Positions 8,305 through 16,593 of a DNA stretch of 64,000 bases are shown here, one piece after another. The stretch spans positions 24,963-88,962 of the forward strand of contig CAJUBG010000006.1 of the NCBI GenBank assembly GCA_910584575.1, in the 5' to 3' direction. The notes under the pieces were generated by a model that saw nothing but the letters and a program-made list of their open reading frames with translations, was not told the DNA's origin and did no database searches. This DNA is from an uncultured Dorea sp. (lineage in GTDB: Bacteria; Bacillota; Clostridia; Lachnospirales; Lachnospiraceae). The position numbers and the translations under genes were made by a program. Numbering within the stretch: the stretch's first letter is position 1; the number at the start of each line of letters is the position of its first letter.

Positions 8305-9552
8305 ATGAAAGCAAATGGAAAAAGAGTTGTTTCCCGATTAGAGGAAATCTACCAGTGCGGAAAAAGGGAGGACGGAACCTTCACAAGAATGGCATTTTCC
8401 GCAGAGGATGTAAAAGGAAGAAAACTCTTTGCCTCTTGGGCCGAAAACCTTGGTATGACATGCAGGATTGACGAGGCAGGCAACCTGATCTGCCGTATGT
8501 CAGGGCAGGATGACAGCCTTCCGGCAATCCTTATGGGTTCTCACCTGGATACGGTGCCGGACGGAGGAAAGTATGACGGGGTTCTCGGCTGTGTGGGCGG
8601 GCTTGAGGTCTGCGAGACATTCCGGGAGGAGGGGTATATCCCCAAGCACCCTGTTGAAGTGATCGTTTTTACCGATGAGGAGGGTTTCCGTTTCGGCAAA
8701 GGGCTTACCGGAAGCAGCGCAATCTGCGGGCAGGATCCGGCGGTCACAGATTCAGAATTAGATATTTACGGAGAAGACAGAGGAAAGGTGATGGAGTCTT
8801 ACGGCATCACAAGCGCTAACATGTTAAAGGCGGCAAAAGACCCTCAGTCAGTCCATTGTTTTATAGAGCTCCATGTGGAACAGGGGGCAAGGTTATACAA
8901 GACCAATACGTCTGTGGGAGTCGTATCCTCCATTGCAGGCGTGAACCGTTATGACGTCACGGTAACCGGTGAGGCGAATCATGCGGGAAGCACGGCTATG
9001 GCAGACCGTAAGGACGCGCTGGTGGCTGCGGCAGGATTTATTAACAAGATACCAGAGGTTACAACAGAGTATGGCAATGAATTTACCGTTGCAACTGTGG
9101 GCACGATAAAAGTGACGCCACATTCTGTCAATGTAATTCCAGGCACCTGCACATTCAGCCTGGAGATCAGGGACCAGGACAATAAAGTTATGTCTCTGAT
9201 CGAACAAAAATTGCAGGCATCCCTGGGGGACATCTGTAAGAAATATGGAGTTTCCTATACATTTGTCCCCACATCCTTCCATGAGCCGGCGCCTATGTCC
9301 GAGTGGGTGAAGGAAAGTGTAGAACAGGCTGTCAAAGAGCTTGGCATCGACTACTGCGTAATCCCAAGCGGCGCATTCCATGACTCCCTGATTATGACGA
9401 GCGTATTCCCCACGGGAATGATTTTCGTTCCAAGTGAAAAAGGAATCAGCCATTCCAGATATGAATTTACGGAGGATGGGGATATTGAAAATGGATGCAA
9501 TGTACTTTTAAAGACCGTTTTAAATGTAGATAACATGGAAAAACCATGTTAA
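8305..9552 (+). CDS. M20-family amidohydrolase, AllC/N-carbamoyl-amino-acid hydrolase type
   Basis: A 415-residue zinc or manganese hydrolase of the allantoate amidohydrolase/N-carbamoyl-amino-acid hydrolase family. Metal and catalytic residues are visible: His80 in GSHLDTVPDGG, Asp91 in KYDG, Glu125-Glu126 in TDEEG, and ELHVEQG near 190. It is the first gene of a tight run with the FAD oxidoreductase and etfBA. A second family member at 28484 sits beside the oxamate-branch genes. Which one acts on allantoate is not decided by sequence; this copy may act on another carbamoyl compound that feeds the neighbouring oxidoreductase. AAAGGAGG lies 14 bases before ATG 8305, a rather long spacing. Confidence 0.85.
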   Translation: MKANGKRVVSRLEEIYQCGKREDGTFTRMAFSAEDVKGRKLFASWAENLGMTCRIDEAGNLICRMSGQDDSLPAILMGSHLDTVPDGGKYDGVLGCVGGLEVCETFREEGYIPKHPVEVIVFTDEEGFRFGKGLTGSSAICGQDPAVTDSELDIYGEDRGKVMESYGITSANMLKAAKDPQSVHCFIELHVEQGARLYKTNTSVGVVSSIAGVNRYDVTVTGEANHAGSTAMADRKDALVAAAGFINKIPEVTTEYGNEFTVATVGTIKVTPHSVNVIPGTCTFSLEIRDQDNKVMSLIEQKLQASLGDICKKYGVSYTFVPTSFHEPAPMSEWVKESVEQAVKELGIDYCVIPSGAFHDSLIMTSVFPTGMIFVPSEKGISHSRYEFTEDGDIENGCNVLLKTVLNVDNMEKPC

Positions 9553-9580
9553 AAAATATAAAAGAAGGAAGGTAATCACT

Positions 9581-10741
9581 ATGGCAAAGAAAAAAATTGG
9601 TATCATCGGCGGAGGTATCTCCGGAACAGCGCTCGGCTATCACTTAAGCCTTTATGATGGGGAAGCAGAGGTGATCGTATTTGAGAAGGATACCATCGGA
9701 GGAGCCTCCACAGCAAAATCAGCAGGTACGGTATGTCTGTTTGACGACTCTCTCAAGAACAGATATTGGGACGTAAGGCTTTACGGCTTCGAGTCTTACC
9801 TCAAGATGGAGGCAGAGGAGAAGGGGTCCGCAGGCTTCGATAAGACCGGTACGCTGGTTGTTGCTACCAACGAGGAGGTAGAGAAAGTCATTAAGACAGG
9901 TATCGCTCTTGCTAAGGCAGCAGGCTACACAGGCGAGTACATCACAGACAAAGACCGCATCAAAGAGATTCTGCCGGACATTTCCACAGACAACATTCTC
10001 GGCGCAGGATACACGGCAGACGACGGATACTTTGACGGAACCATGATTTCCAATACATATGCCAAGAAGTTCCAGAAGAACGGCGGCGTGGTTAAGACTG
10101 GCGTTAAGGTGACAGAGGTTGTGGTTGAGGACAAGAAGGTAAAAGGACTTAAGACGGACGACGGACAGGAATATGAGTTTGACGTAGTTGTTGACTGTAC
10201 AGGTCCATGGAGTAAGTTTACAGGCGAGATGGTAGGATTAGACGTACCGATTTGGCACACCAAGGCAGAAGCCTTCTTCTTATGCCCTCCGGGAAAGAAG
10301 CTTAACTACACCTTCCCTGTACTGAAGTATCCAGAGTTCTACGGACTGCGCGCAGGCGATAACATCTTTATCTGCAAGTCCCACTTATCTATGGATTTAA
10401 GCAACCCGATGCATGCAGGACAGTGGGATCCGGATAAATTACCGGCAACAGGCGGAACGGATGATTACTTCATCGACTTCCTGCTTGACCAGTTAGAGGC
10501 AAAGGTTCCAGGAATCGTAGACAGCGGACTGGTATCCTCCTGGTTATCCTACCGTGCAGAGCCAAAGGACTTCTGGCCAATCTTAGGCGAGACGCCGGTT
10601 GAAGGCTACATGCTTTCCACAGGCTACGGCGGAAACGGAGTTATCGAAGCACCGGCTGCAACCCGTGACCTTGCAAAATTAATTATGCGCGGCGAGAGCA
10701 CGCCATTACTGGAGAATTGGGCATTTAAGCGTCTTCTTTAG
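9581..10741 (+). CDS. FAD-dependent oxidoreductase, D-amino-acid oxidase/sarcosine dehydrogenase fold
   Basis: A 386-residue flavoprotein of the DAO family. The dinucleotide-binding motif IGIIGGGISG is at residues 6-15, and VVDCTGPWS near 205 is the second FAD contact. The C-terminal YRAEPKDFWPILGE and TGYGGNGV (about 325-355) match the family signature. DAO-type dehydrogenases such as sarcosine and dimethylglycine dehydrogenase pass electrons to ETF, and etfB-etfA follow directly (28 bases to etfB), so this is probably an ETF-coupled dehydrogenase or reductase and not an oxidase. The substrate is unknown. Nothing in the textbook allantoin pathway needs such an enzyme. Confidence 0.85.
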   Translation: MAKKKIGIIGGGISGTALGYHLSLYDGEAEVIVFEKDTIGGASTAKSAGTVCLFDDSLKNRYWDVRLYGFESYLKMEAEEKGSAGFDKTGTLVVATNEEVEKVIKTGIALAKAAGYTGEYITDKDRIKEILPDISTDNILGAGYTADDGYFDGTMISNTYAKKFQKNGGVVKTGVKVTEVVVEDKKVKGLKTDDGQEYEFDVVVDCTGPWSKFTGEMVGLDVPIWHTKAEAFFLCPPGKKLNYTFPVLKYPEFYGLRAGDNIFICKSHLSMDLSNPMHAGQWDPDKLPATGGTDDYFIDFLLDQLEAKVPGIVDSGLVSSWLSYRAEPKDFWPILGETPVEGYMLSTGYGGNGVIEAPAATRDLAKLIMRGESTPLLENWAFKRLL

Positions 10742-10768
10742 AACGAACATTAGATTAGGGAGGAAACC

Positions 10769-11560
10769 ATGAATATAGCAGTTCTTATAAAACAGGTTCC
10801 GGTTTCAAATGATGTATCCGTAGATCCAGAGACTCATGCACTTGTGCGTGCCAGCTCTGAGGGTATGGTGAATCCGGCTGATTTAAATGCGATTGAGGAG
10901 GCCATGCTTCTGAAGGAGCAGACGGGCGGAAAGGTTGTGGTATTTACCATGGGACCGCCGGATGCAGAGAAGGCATTAAGAGACGGGATGGCGCTTGGCT
11001 GCGACGAAGCTTGTCTGGTAACAGACAGAGCCGTTGCGGGCGGAGATACGGTTGCGACTGCAAAGGTTCTTGCAGCGGCAATCAAGAAATACGGCGAGTT
11101 TGACCTGATTCTTGGAGGCGCGTTGTCAGCGGACGGCGCTACCGGACAGGTGGGCGCCATGGTTGCCGACTGTCTTGACATTCCTCATGTGGTAGAGGCA
11201 CAGGGAATGAAGTATGACGAGGCAGAGGCAGGGAAAATCGTGGCAATAAAGAAGTTCCATGACAAACGGCTTGGCATTAAGTGTGAGCTTCCGGCAATGA
11301 TTTCATTTAACTTCGGATGTAATGAGCCGCGTCTTGCAACCCTTCGTACCAAACGTGCAGCGAAGTCTAAGCCGCTTGTAACTTATACCAATGCAGAGTT
11401 GGGACTTCCTCTTGACGAGGTTGGTATCGCAGGCTCCCCGACAGCGGTTGTGGATTCCTTCTCCCCGAAGGCGGGAAGAAAGGCGACTATGCTTAGTGGA
11501 ACGCCGGCAGAGCTTGCCAAGAAGCTTAAGGACCTGATTGAAGATGAGAAAGGAAAGTAG
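10769..11560 (+). CDS. etfB: Electron transfer flavoprotein beta subunit
   Basis: A 263-residue EtfB. The start MNIAVLIKQVP, the VNPADLNAIEEA segment near 40 and ADGATGQVGAMVAD near 125 are typical of the family. With EtfA it carries electrons between a flavin dehydrogenase and a downstream acceptor. Its place directly behind the DAO-type oxidoreductase suggests a dedicated partner. Whether it belongs to an electron-bifurcating type cannot be told with confidence by eye. Confidence 0.92.
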   Translation: MNIAVLIKQVPVSNDVSVDPETHALVRASSEGMVNPADLNAIEEAMLLKEQTGGKVVVFTMGPPDAEKALRDGMALGCDEACLVTDRAVAGGDTVATAKVLAAAIKKYGEFDLILGGALSADGATGQVGAMVADCLDIPHVVEAQGMKYDEAEAGKIVAIKKFHDKRLGIKCELPAMISFNFGCNEPRLATLRTKRAAKSKPLVTYTNAELGLPLDEVGIAGSPTAVVDSFSPKAGRKATMLSGTPAELAKKLKDLIEDEKGK

Positions 11561-11564
11561 ACCA

Positions 11565-12548
11565 ATGGCTAATGGAATTTGTGTTTATGCAGAAAGTTAT
11601 AAGGGTAAATTAGAGCCGGTAGCTGCAGAACTGGTTTCAGCGGCTAAGGAAATCCAGAAGACGACTGGCGAGAAACTCCAGGCAATCGTTCTGGCAGAGG
11701 ATACGGACAGTATCGTGTCAGACCTTGACAAGCTTGGCGTGGAGGAGATTTACGCCGTAAAGGCAGGGCGCGACTGTTCACAGCAGGACGACGCCGTAAG
11801 CAAGGCAATCGCGCAGATGCTTAAGAAAATCGATCCATCCAGTGTTCTGATTCCGGCGACTCCGGAGGGACGTTCCATCTTCTCAAGGGTGGCAATGAAG
11901 TTAGGCTGCGGCATGACGGCGGACTGTACGGAGGTTCTGGTAGGGACGAAGGAGGACGGTTCTTACTATATTAAGCAGAATAAGCCATCCTTTGGAGAAA
12001 ATGTTTTCGTAACGATTATCACGAGAGACGGTTACTATCCGCAGATGATGACCATAAGGCCGGGCGTGTATGCACCCCAGGAGGAAGGGGCAGGCGGCCA
12101 GGCGAAGATTGAATACTTTGAAGATATCAAGCTTGAGGCTTCCAAGATTGAAATCATCGAAGAAGCAGAGGCAGAGAACGAGACGGGAAGCATCCTTGGC
12201 GCTGAGGTCGTGGTAGTCGGCGGAAGGGGAGTCCTTGAGGATGATAATTTTGCCCTGCTTGAGAAATTTGCAGAAAAAGTTGGCGGCGCTATTGGCGGTA
12301 CGAGGCCGATGGTAGATTCTGAGATGATTCCGTTCAATCATCAGATTGGACAGACAGGGCTTACCATCCGTCCGAAGATTTGTATCTCCTTCGGTGTATC
12401 CGGCGCAATACAGCACACGGAGGGAATCAAGGATACAAAGCTGTTCGTAGCGGTAAATACGGATGAAGACGCGGCAATCTATGGTGTTGCTGATTATGGA
12501 ATTACGGCTGACTTAAAGGATGTTCTGGAGAACTATCTGAAGCTTTAG
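11565..12548 (+). CDS. etfA: Electron transfer flavoprotein alpha subunit
   Basis: A 327-residue EtfA. I start it at ATG 11565 (MANGICVYAES) because AAAGGA at 11549-11554 is well placed and the longer frame from 11538 would overlap etfB. The C-terminal FAD-binding half shows GGRGVLEDDNF (about 215), GTRPMVDS, QIGQTG and FGVSGAIQH. A terminator at 12588-12636 ends the M20-DAO-etfB-etfA unit. No dedicated ETF acceptor gene is in the window, so electrons must leave by an enzyme encoded elsewhere. Confidence 0.92.
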   Translation: MANGICVYAESYKGKLEPVAAELVSAAKEIQKTTGEKLQAIVLAEDTDSIVSDLDKLGVEEIYAVKAGRDCSQQDDAVSKAIAQMLKKIDPSSVLIPATPEGRSIFSRVAMKLGCGMTADCTEVLVGTKEDGSYYIKQNKPSFGENVFVTIITRDGYYPQMMTIRPGVYAPQEEGAGGQAKIEYFEDIKLEASKIEIIEEAEAENETGSILGAEVVVVGGRGVLEDDNFALLEKFAEKVGGAIGGTRPMVDSEMIPFNHQIGQTGLTIRPKICISFGVSGAIQHTEGIKDTKLFVAVNTDEDAAIYGVADYGITADLKDVLENYLKL

Positions 12549-12587
12549 GAAAAGTTTTGGCTGGTTTGATATGACGCGATAAGGTAG

Positions 12588-12636
12588 AGGGAATTGTCAG
12601 GCGAAAATGCTTTGATGCCGAGACAATTCCCTTTTT
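12588..12636 (+). terminator. Terminator of the etfBA unit
   Basis: AGGGAATTGTC (12588-12598) pairs perfectly with GACAATTCCCT (12622-12632), with a further inner GGC/GCC pair and a T run. It lies between convergent etfA and allH. Confidence 0.85.
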
Positions 12637-12654
12637 GCCTTTTTGATAAAATTC

Positions 12655-13521
12655 TTAGATATGCCGCAGACTCCATAGGATGCCGCAGAGGGTGTCTGTT
12701 CCGGAGGAGTGGCCGACTGCCGAAAAGGAGGTAAAAATATCCTCGGCTGTGGGAAGGTTTAACAGGCTGACCACCGGAAGGCTGAACTGGCCTTTTAGGG
12801 CGCAGGACAGGAAAGCGGCGCTGATGTCTATGGTGTCGGCAAGGCGGTCTGCGGTTAAGTCTTTTAAGTGCTTTGCGAAGGGATGGCCTGTACTGCCGGA
12901 AAAGAGAAAGCCTGCCAGTACCCCGCACAGGAAATCGTCGCCGCTTGGAGTCAAACCTGTTCCTAATCCAAGAAGCCGGATTAGCTTTGAGGCGGCTTCC
13001 TGGTACCTCCTGCAATGAATAAGCTCATTGCAGTCCAGGATATAACTTTTTGCGGCAATGAGTACGAGGGACAGGTCGAAATCCTCGGCAGCGTTCTGGC
13101 TGTTAAAGAGAGTGGCGAAGCCGCCTGTCTTTGCCAGGGACAATGCTTCCTGGATATTGGTAATTAAGGCAGAGCGTGAGGGCGCCTTTAGCGCTCTTGA
13201 TAAGTCCAGGTCATATCGCCTGGAGTCTTTGCAGGTAAATTGTTTACAAGCAGTCCCTTTGGCAGTATTGATAATAAAGCCGTCTTTTTGAAAACGGACC
13301 GAATCGCCTGGCGTGACAGACAGCATCTCCAAATCAGAAGCAGTCAGTCCTGAGACCAGGCTGATCGGAGACAGGGGCGAATGGTCTGTCTGTAAGGACA
13401 AAATTTGGCTGCCGTCCGTAAGGTTGATGGTGCGTCGGTATACGGAATGGACGGTTCCGAAAGAGAGATGTTTTAGTATATTTTCCGCATAATAGGATAA
13501 TTGTTTGATTTGATATTCCAT
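12655..13521 (-). CDS. allH: DUF2877 protein, AllH component of oxamic transcarbamylase
   Basis: A 288-residue DUF2877 protein, the family of E. coli YlbF, now AllH. The signature LGLGTGLTPSGDDFLCGVL is at about residues 187-205. In E. coli AllF, AllG and AllH together form oxamic transcarbamylase, which splits oxalurate into oxamate and carbamoyl phosphate. Here AllH is on the opposite strand, 9 kb from the AllF-AllG fusion, and transcribed toward etfA. AAAGGAG precedes its ATG. It must be expressed from its own promoter in the 280-base gap shared with allB, which fits divergent control by one regulator. Confidence 0.82.
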   Translation of the reverse strand: MEYQIKQLSYYAENILKHLSFGTVHSVYRRTINLTDGSQILSLQTDHSPLSPISLVSGLTASDLEMLSVTPGDSVRFQKDGFIINTAKGTACKQFTCKDSRRYDLDLSRALKAPSRSALITNIQEALSLAKTGGFATLFNSQNAAEDFDLSLVLIAAKSYILDCNELIHCRRYQEAASKLIRLLGLGTGLTPSGDDFLCGVLAGFLFSGSTGHPFAKHLKDLTADRLADTIDISAAFLSCALKGQFSLPVVSLLNLPTAEDIFTSFSAVGHSSGTDTLCGILWSLRHI

Positions 13522-13723
13522 GTCAAGACTCCTTTGTCTGGATGTAGCTTCTATTTTTTAATATATGGTATCAGAGAAAGCAGAAAATTACAATCATAAA
13601 GAATTAAAATCTGGTTTATAATTTTAGTACATAATGATAAAACATTAACGATAGTAAAAGCATAATATTGTGCATATTATACAAAAACGATGGTAAATAT
13701 TCTCTGTTTTGTGCTATTGTGAT

Positions 13724-13778
13724 TTGTTTCATTTTGGATTAAAATAGTATACAGATAGTTAAAATGTGGTTGACCGGT
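13724..13778 (+). promoter_or_regulatory. allB promoter region with GTGGTTGACCGGT element
   Basis: The 280-base gap between divergent allH and allB holds a possible promoter TTGTTT (13724-13729), 18 bases, TATACA (13748-13753). Downstream at 13766-13778 is GTGGTTGACCGGT, just before the ribosome binding site. The reverse complement of the allE upstream element at 20547-20559 (ACCGGTTGACCAC) differs from it only at two central bases. The shared element suggests one regulator, possibly PucR or the XRE-GntR protein, binds both. Confidence 0.45.
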
Positions 13779-13801
13779 AAATTTTTTTTAGGAGGTATGT
13801 T

Positions 13802-15205
13802 ATGTATGATTTAGTAATTAGAAACGGCAGGCTTGTGACGCCGGACCGTATCTATGAGGCAGATATTGCGATTCAGGACGGCAAGTATGCGGCGTTTCTG
13901 GCAGCGGGGACCAAGGCAGAGGCGAAGGAAACCATTGATGCCAAGGGGAATTATGTATTTCCGGGCATCATCGACTGCCATGCACATCTGAACGAGCCAG
14001 GATTTGAATACAGGGAAGATTTTGAGACAGGCTCCCGCGCGGCGGCAGTTGCAGGCTGTACAACGTTGATTGATATGCCGCTTAATAATGACCCTTCTTT
14101 AATGAACAAGGAGATTTTCGACCTTAAGATGGGTAAGATCAGCAAGCACTCTGTCATTGATTACGCTTTATGGGGCGGGCTTGTAGGCGATTATGACGAC
14201 AAGCCGGATTCTGTAAAGAACAACATGAAGGATCTGGTAGACCTACACAACTGTGGTGTCGCGGCATTTAAGGGCTTTACCTGCCCCAATGGGAATCTGT
14301 TCCCCACTGTGAACATGGGAAATGTGCGCAAGGCATTGGAGATTCTGAAGCCATACAATGCGCTGTGCGGGTTCCACTGTGAAGAATACGGCCAGGTATT
14401 GGAGAGAGAAAAAGAGGCCAAGGCAAAGGAAGGCCAGACCAATGAGCAGAAGATCCGAGATTTCTTAGATTCCCATGACGTCTGGACAGAGTACGTTGCC
14501 ACGAAGAATGTCATCGACATGGCAAGGGCAACAGGCGGACGCGTACATATCTGCCATGTGAGCCATCCCATGGTAGCCCAGGTGGTGAAGGACGCCATCC
14601 ATGAAGGGCTCCCGATTACGGCGGAGACTTGTCCGCACTATCTTGGATTTACGGAGGACTTTGTGTTCGAGAAGGGCGCGCCGGCGAAATGTACACCTCC
14701 GATGCGTACAAAAGAGGACATGGAGAAGCTGTGGGATTATGTCCTTGACGGAACTCTTTCATGTGTGGGAAGCGACCACTCTCCGGCGGCGGACGAGGAG
14801 AAGGACAATGCCACCAAGGATATCTGGCATGCCTGGGGCGGCCTTAATGCAATTCAGTTCTTCCTTCCGATGATGTTTGATATGGTTGTGAATAAGAAGG
14901 GATTAAGCCCTACACTGATTGCTAAGGTGATGGATTACAATCCGGCCAAGATTTTCGGGCTGTACGGACGCAAAGGCGCGTTTGAGCTTGGGTTTGACGG
15001 CGATATCGTAATCGTTGATCCGGATAAGGCATGGAAGGTTGACCAGACCAAGCTTCTGACCAAGGGGCATGTATCCTGCTTCGACGGACAGGAGGGAAAA
15101 GGCGCGCCTACATGTACAATCATCCGCGGCAAGGTTGTGGCATTAGACGGAATGTATAAGGAGGAAGCGGTAGGATACGGAGAGTATATCACACCGGTAA
15201 AATAA
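13802..15205 (+). CDS. allB: Allantoinase, first copy
   Basis: A 467-residue cyclic amidohydrolase that hydrolyses allantoin to allantoate. The binuclear metal site is complete by motif: His60 and His62 (DCHAHLNEPG), the carboxylated Lys157 (AAFKGF), His192 (GFHCEEYG), His252 (ICHVSH) and Asp325 (GSDHSP). These positions match E. coli AllB closely. DMPLNNDP near 91-98 is the allantoinase form of this loop. An NCS1 permease follows after 15 bases, and the same allantoinase-permease order is repeated immediately downstream. Confidence 0.9.
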   Translation: MYDLVIRNGRLVTPDRIYEADIAIQDGKYAAFLAAGTKAEAKETIDAKGNYVFPGIIDCHAHLNEPGFEYREDFETGSRAAAVAGCTTLIDMPLNNDPSLMNKEIFDLKMGKISKHSVIDYALWGGLVGDYDDKPDSVKNNMKDLVDLHNCGVAAFKGFTCPNGNLFPTVNMGNVRKALEILKPYNALCGFHCEEYGQVLEREKEAKAKEGQTNEQKIRDFLDSHDVWTEYVATKNVIDMARATGGRVHICHVSHPMVAQVVKDAIHEGLPITAETCPHYLGFTEDFVFEKGAPAKCTPPMRTKEDMEKLWDYVLDGTLSCVGSDHSPAADEEKDNATKDIWHAWGGLNAIQFFLPMMFDMVVNKKGLSPTLIAKVMDYNPAKIFGLYGRKGAFELGFDGDIVIVDPDKAWKVDQTKLLTKGHVSCFDGQEGKGAPTCTIIRGKVVALDGMYKEEAVGYGEYITPVK

Positions 15206-15220
15206 AAAAGGAGAAAGATT

Positions 15221-16576
15221 ATGGGTGACGTAAACAACGAAAAGAAAGAGGCCAGCTCATTAGCTCCAATTAAGCCTCAGGACCGTATCATGAGTTGGGG
15301 GTCCAACACGATGCTCTGGCTCGGCGGATGTATTTCCATCGGAACGCTGACCATGGGTAGTGCGCAGCTAGAGAAAGGTCTGAACCTGGTTCAGTTGTTC
15401 CTTGCAGTATTTATTGGTTCACTGATTCTGATTATCGGTATCGCGGCGAACGACCAGTTCAGTTATAAGACGGGCGCGCCTTATGCTATTCAGCTAAAGA
15501 GTGCGTTTGGAACAAAGGGAAGCTCGATTCCGGTACTGATTCGAGGACTTCCGGCTATCGTATGGTATGGCTTTCAGACATGGCTTGGAGGCGCGGCTCT
15601 TAACAATATCTCCATTGTGTTCTTTGGATTTGACAATATCTGGGTATTCTTTATCCTGTTCCAGTTAATCCAGATTTTGCTGTCCATCAAGGGCTTCCAG
15701 GGGGCAAAATGGGTAGGAAATATCGGCGGTGTCGTAATTTCTATCGCTATGATTTATCTGTTATATATCTGTATCTCACAGTACGGCGACGTAATCGGCG
15801 ACAAGCTGATGAGCCACGGCGGAACCTGGGGGATGCCGTTTATCGGCGCTGTTATCGCCTTCTTCGGTAACAGTACGACGGTTATGTTAAATGCAGGAGA
15901 CTATTCCCGTGAGATGAAGGCAGGATACACCTCCGTAGCCCGTGGGGCGTCTTACTTCTGCGCTATGGTGCCTGCAACCGTATTGCTCGGACTCATTGGT
16001 GCTATGGCCTCCACAGCTACCGGTATCGCCAATCCGATTAATGCATTTGCGCAGATGGTAGATAACAAGATTGTCCTTCTGGTAACGTTAGGCTTTATTA
16101 TCTTTGCCCAGTTGTCAACCAACCTTGCAAGTAATGTTATCCCGCCGGCATATGCGTTCATGGATGTATTTAAGATTAAGCACAGGACAGCCGTTATCAT
16201 CGTAGGTATCCTTGCGGTAGCTACCTGCCCGTGGATTCTGACTAATGACAGCTCAGCGGCAGGGCTTGACCTGTTCGTTAAGATTTACTCTGCATTCTTC
16301 GCACCGATTTTTGCGGTACTGATTACAGACTTTTTCATTCTTCATAAGAGAAATGTATCCGAGGAGGTGCTGAACGATCTGTATGATGACAGCGGAAACC
16401 ATGCGGGCATTAACTGGGCGGCAATTATCGCAATCGCTGTGGGCGCAGTCATCGGTTTGATTAATGTAAATATTTCATTCTTTACAGCAACTATTCCGAC
16501 AGGGCTTGTATTCTACTTCTTAATGAAGAAGATGCCGTCCTGCGAGCGTTTCAGAAAAGGAACAACATTGGAGTAA
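15221..16576 (+). CDS. NCS1-family permease, likely allantoin transporter, first copy
   Basis: A 451-residue membrane protein with about 12 hydrophobic segments. It belongs to the nucleobase:cation symporter-1 family (CodB/PucI/AllW-like). GWPGGCIS-like residues in segment 1 (LWLGGCISIGTLTMG, about 32-46) and the RGLPAIVWYGFQTW stretch near 110 are typical of the family. Lying between two allantoinase genes, it is probably an uptake system for allantoin or a related cyclic ureide. Confidence 0.88.
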   Translation: MGDVNNEKKEASSLAPIKPQDRIMSWGSNTMLWLGGCISIGTLTMGSAQLEKGLNLVQLFLAVFIGSLILIIGIAANDQFSYKTGAPYAIQLKSAFGTKGSSIPVLIRGLPAIVWYGFQTWLGGAALNNISIVFFGFDNIWVFFILFQLIQILLSIKGFQGAKWVGNIGGVVISIAMIYLLYICISQYGDVIGDKLMSHGGTWGMPFIGAVIAFFGNSTTVMLNAGDYSREMKAGYTSVARGASYFCAMVPATVLLGLIGAMASTATGIANPINAFAQMVDNKIVLLVTLGFIIFAQLSTNLASNVIPPAYAFMDVFKIKHRTAVIIVGILAVATCPWILTNDSSAAGLDLFVKIYSAFFAPIFAVLITDFFILHKRNVSEEVLNDLYDDSGNHAGINWAAIIAIAVGAVIGLINVNISFFTATIPTGLVFYFLMKKMPSCERFRKGTTLE

Positions 16577-16593
16577 ATTAGGAGGTATTGCCA

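Noticed and set aside
13766..13778. Match to the Bacillus subtilis PucR box
   Set aside because: The element does not fit the WWWCNTTGGTTAA consensus, so it is described as a separate shared motif with unknown binder.
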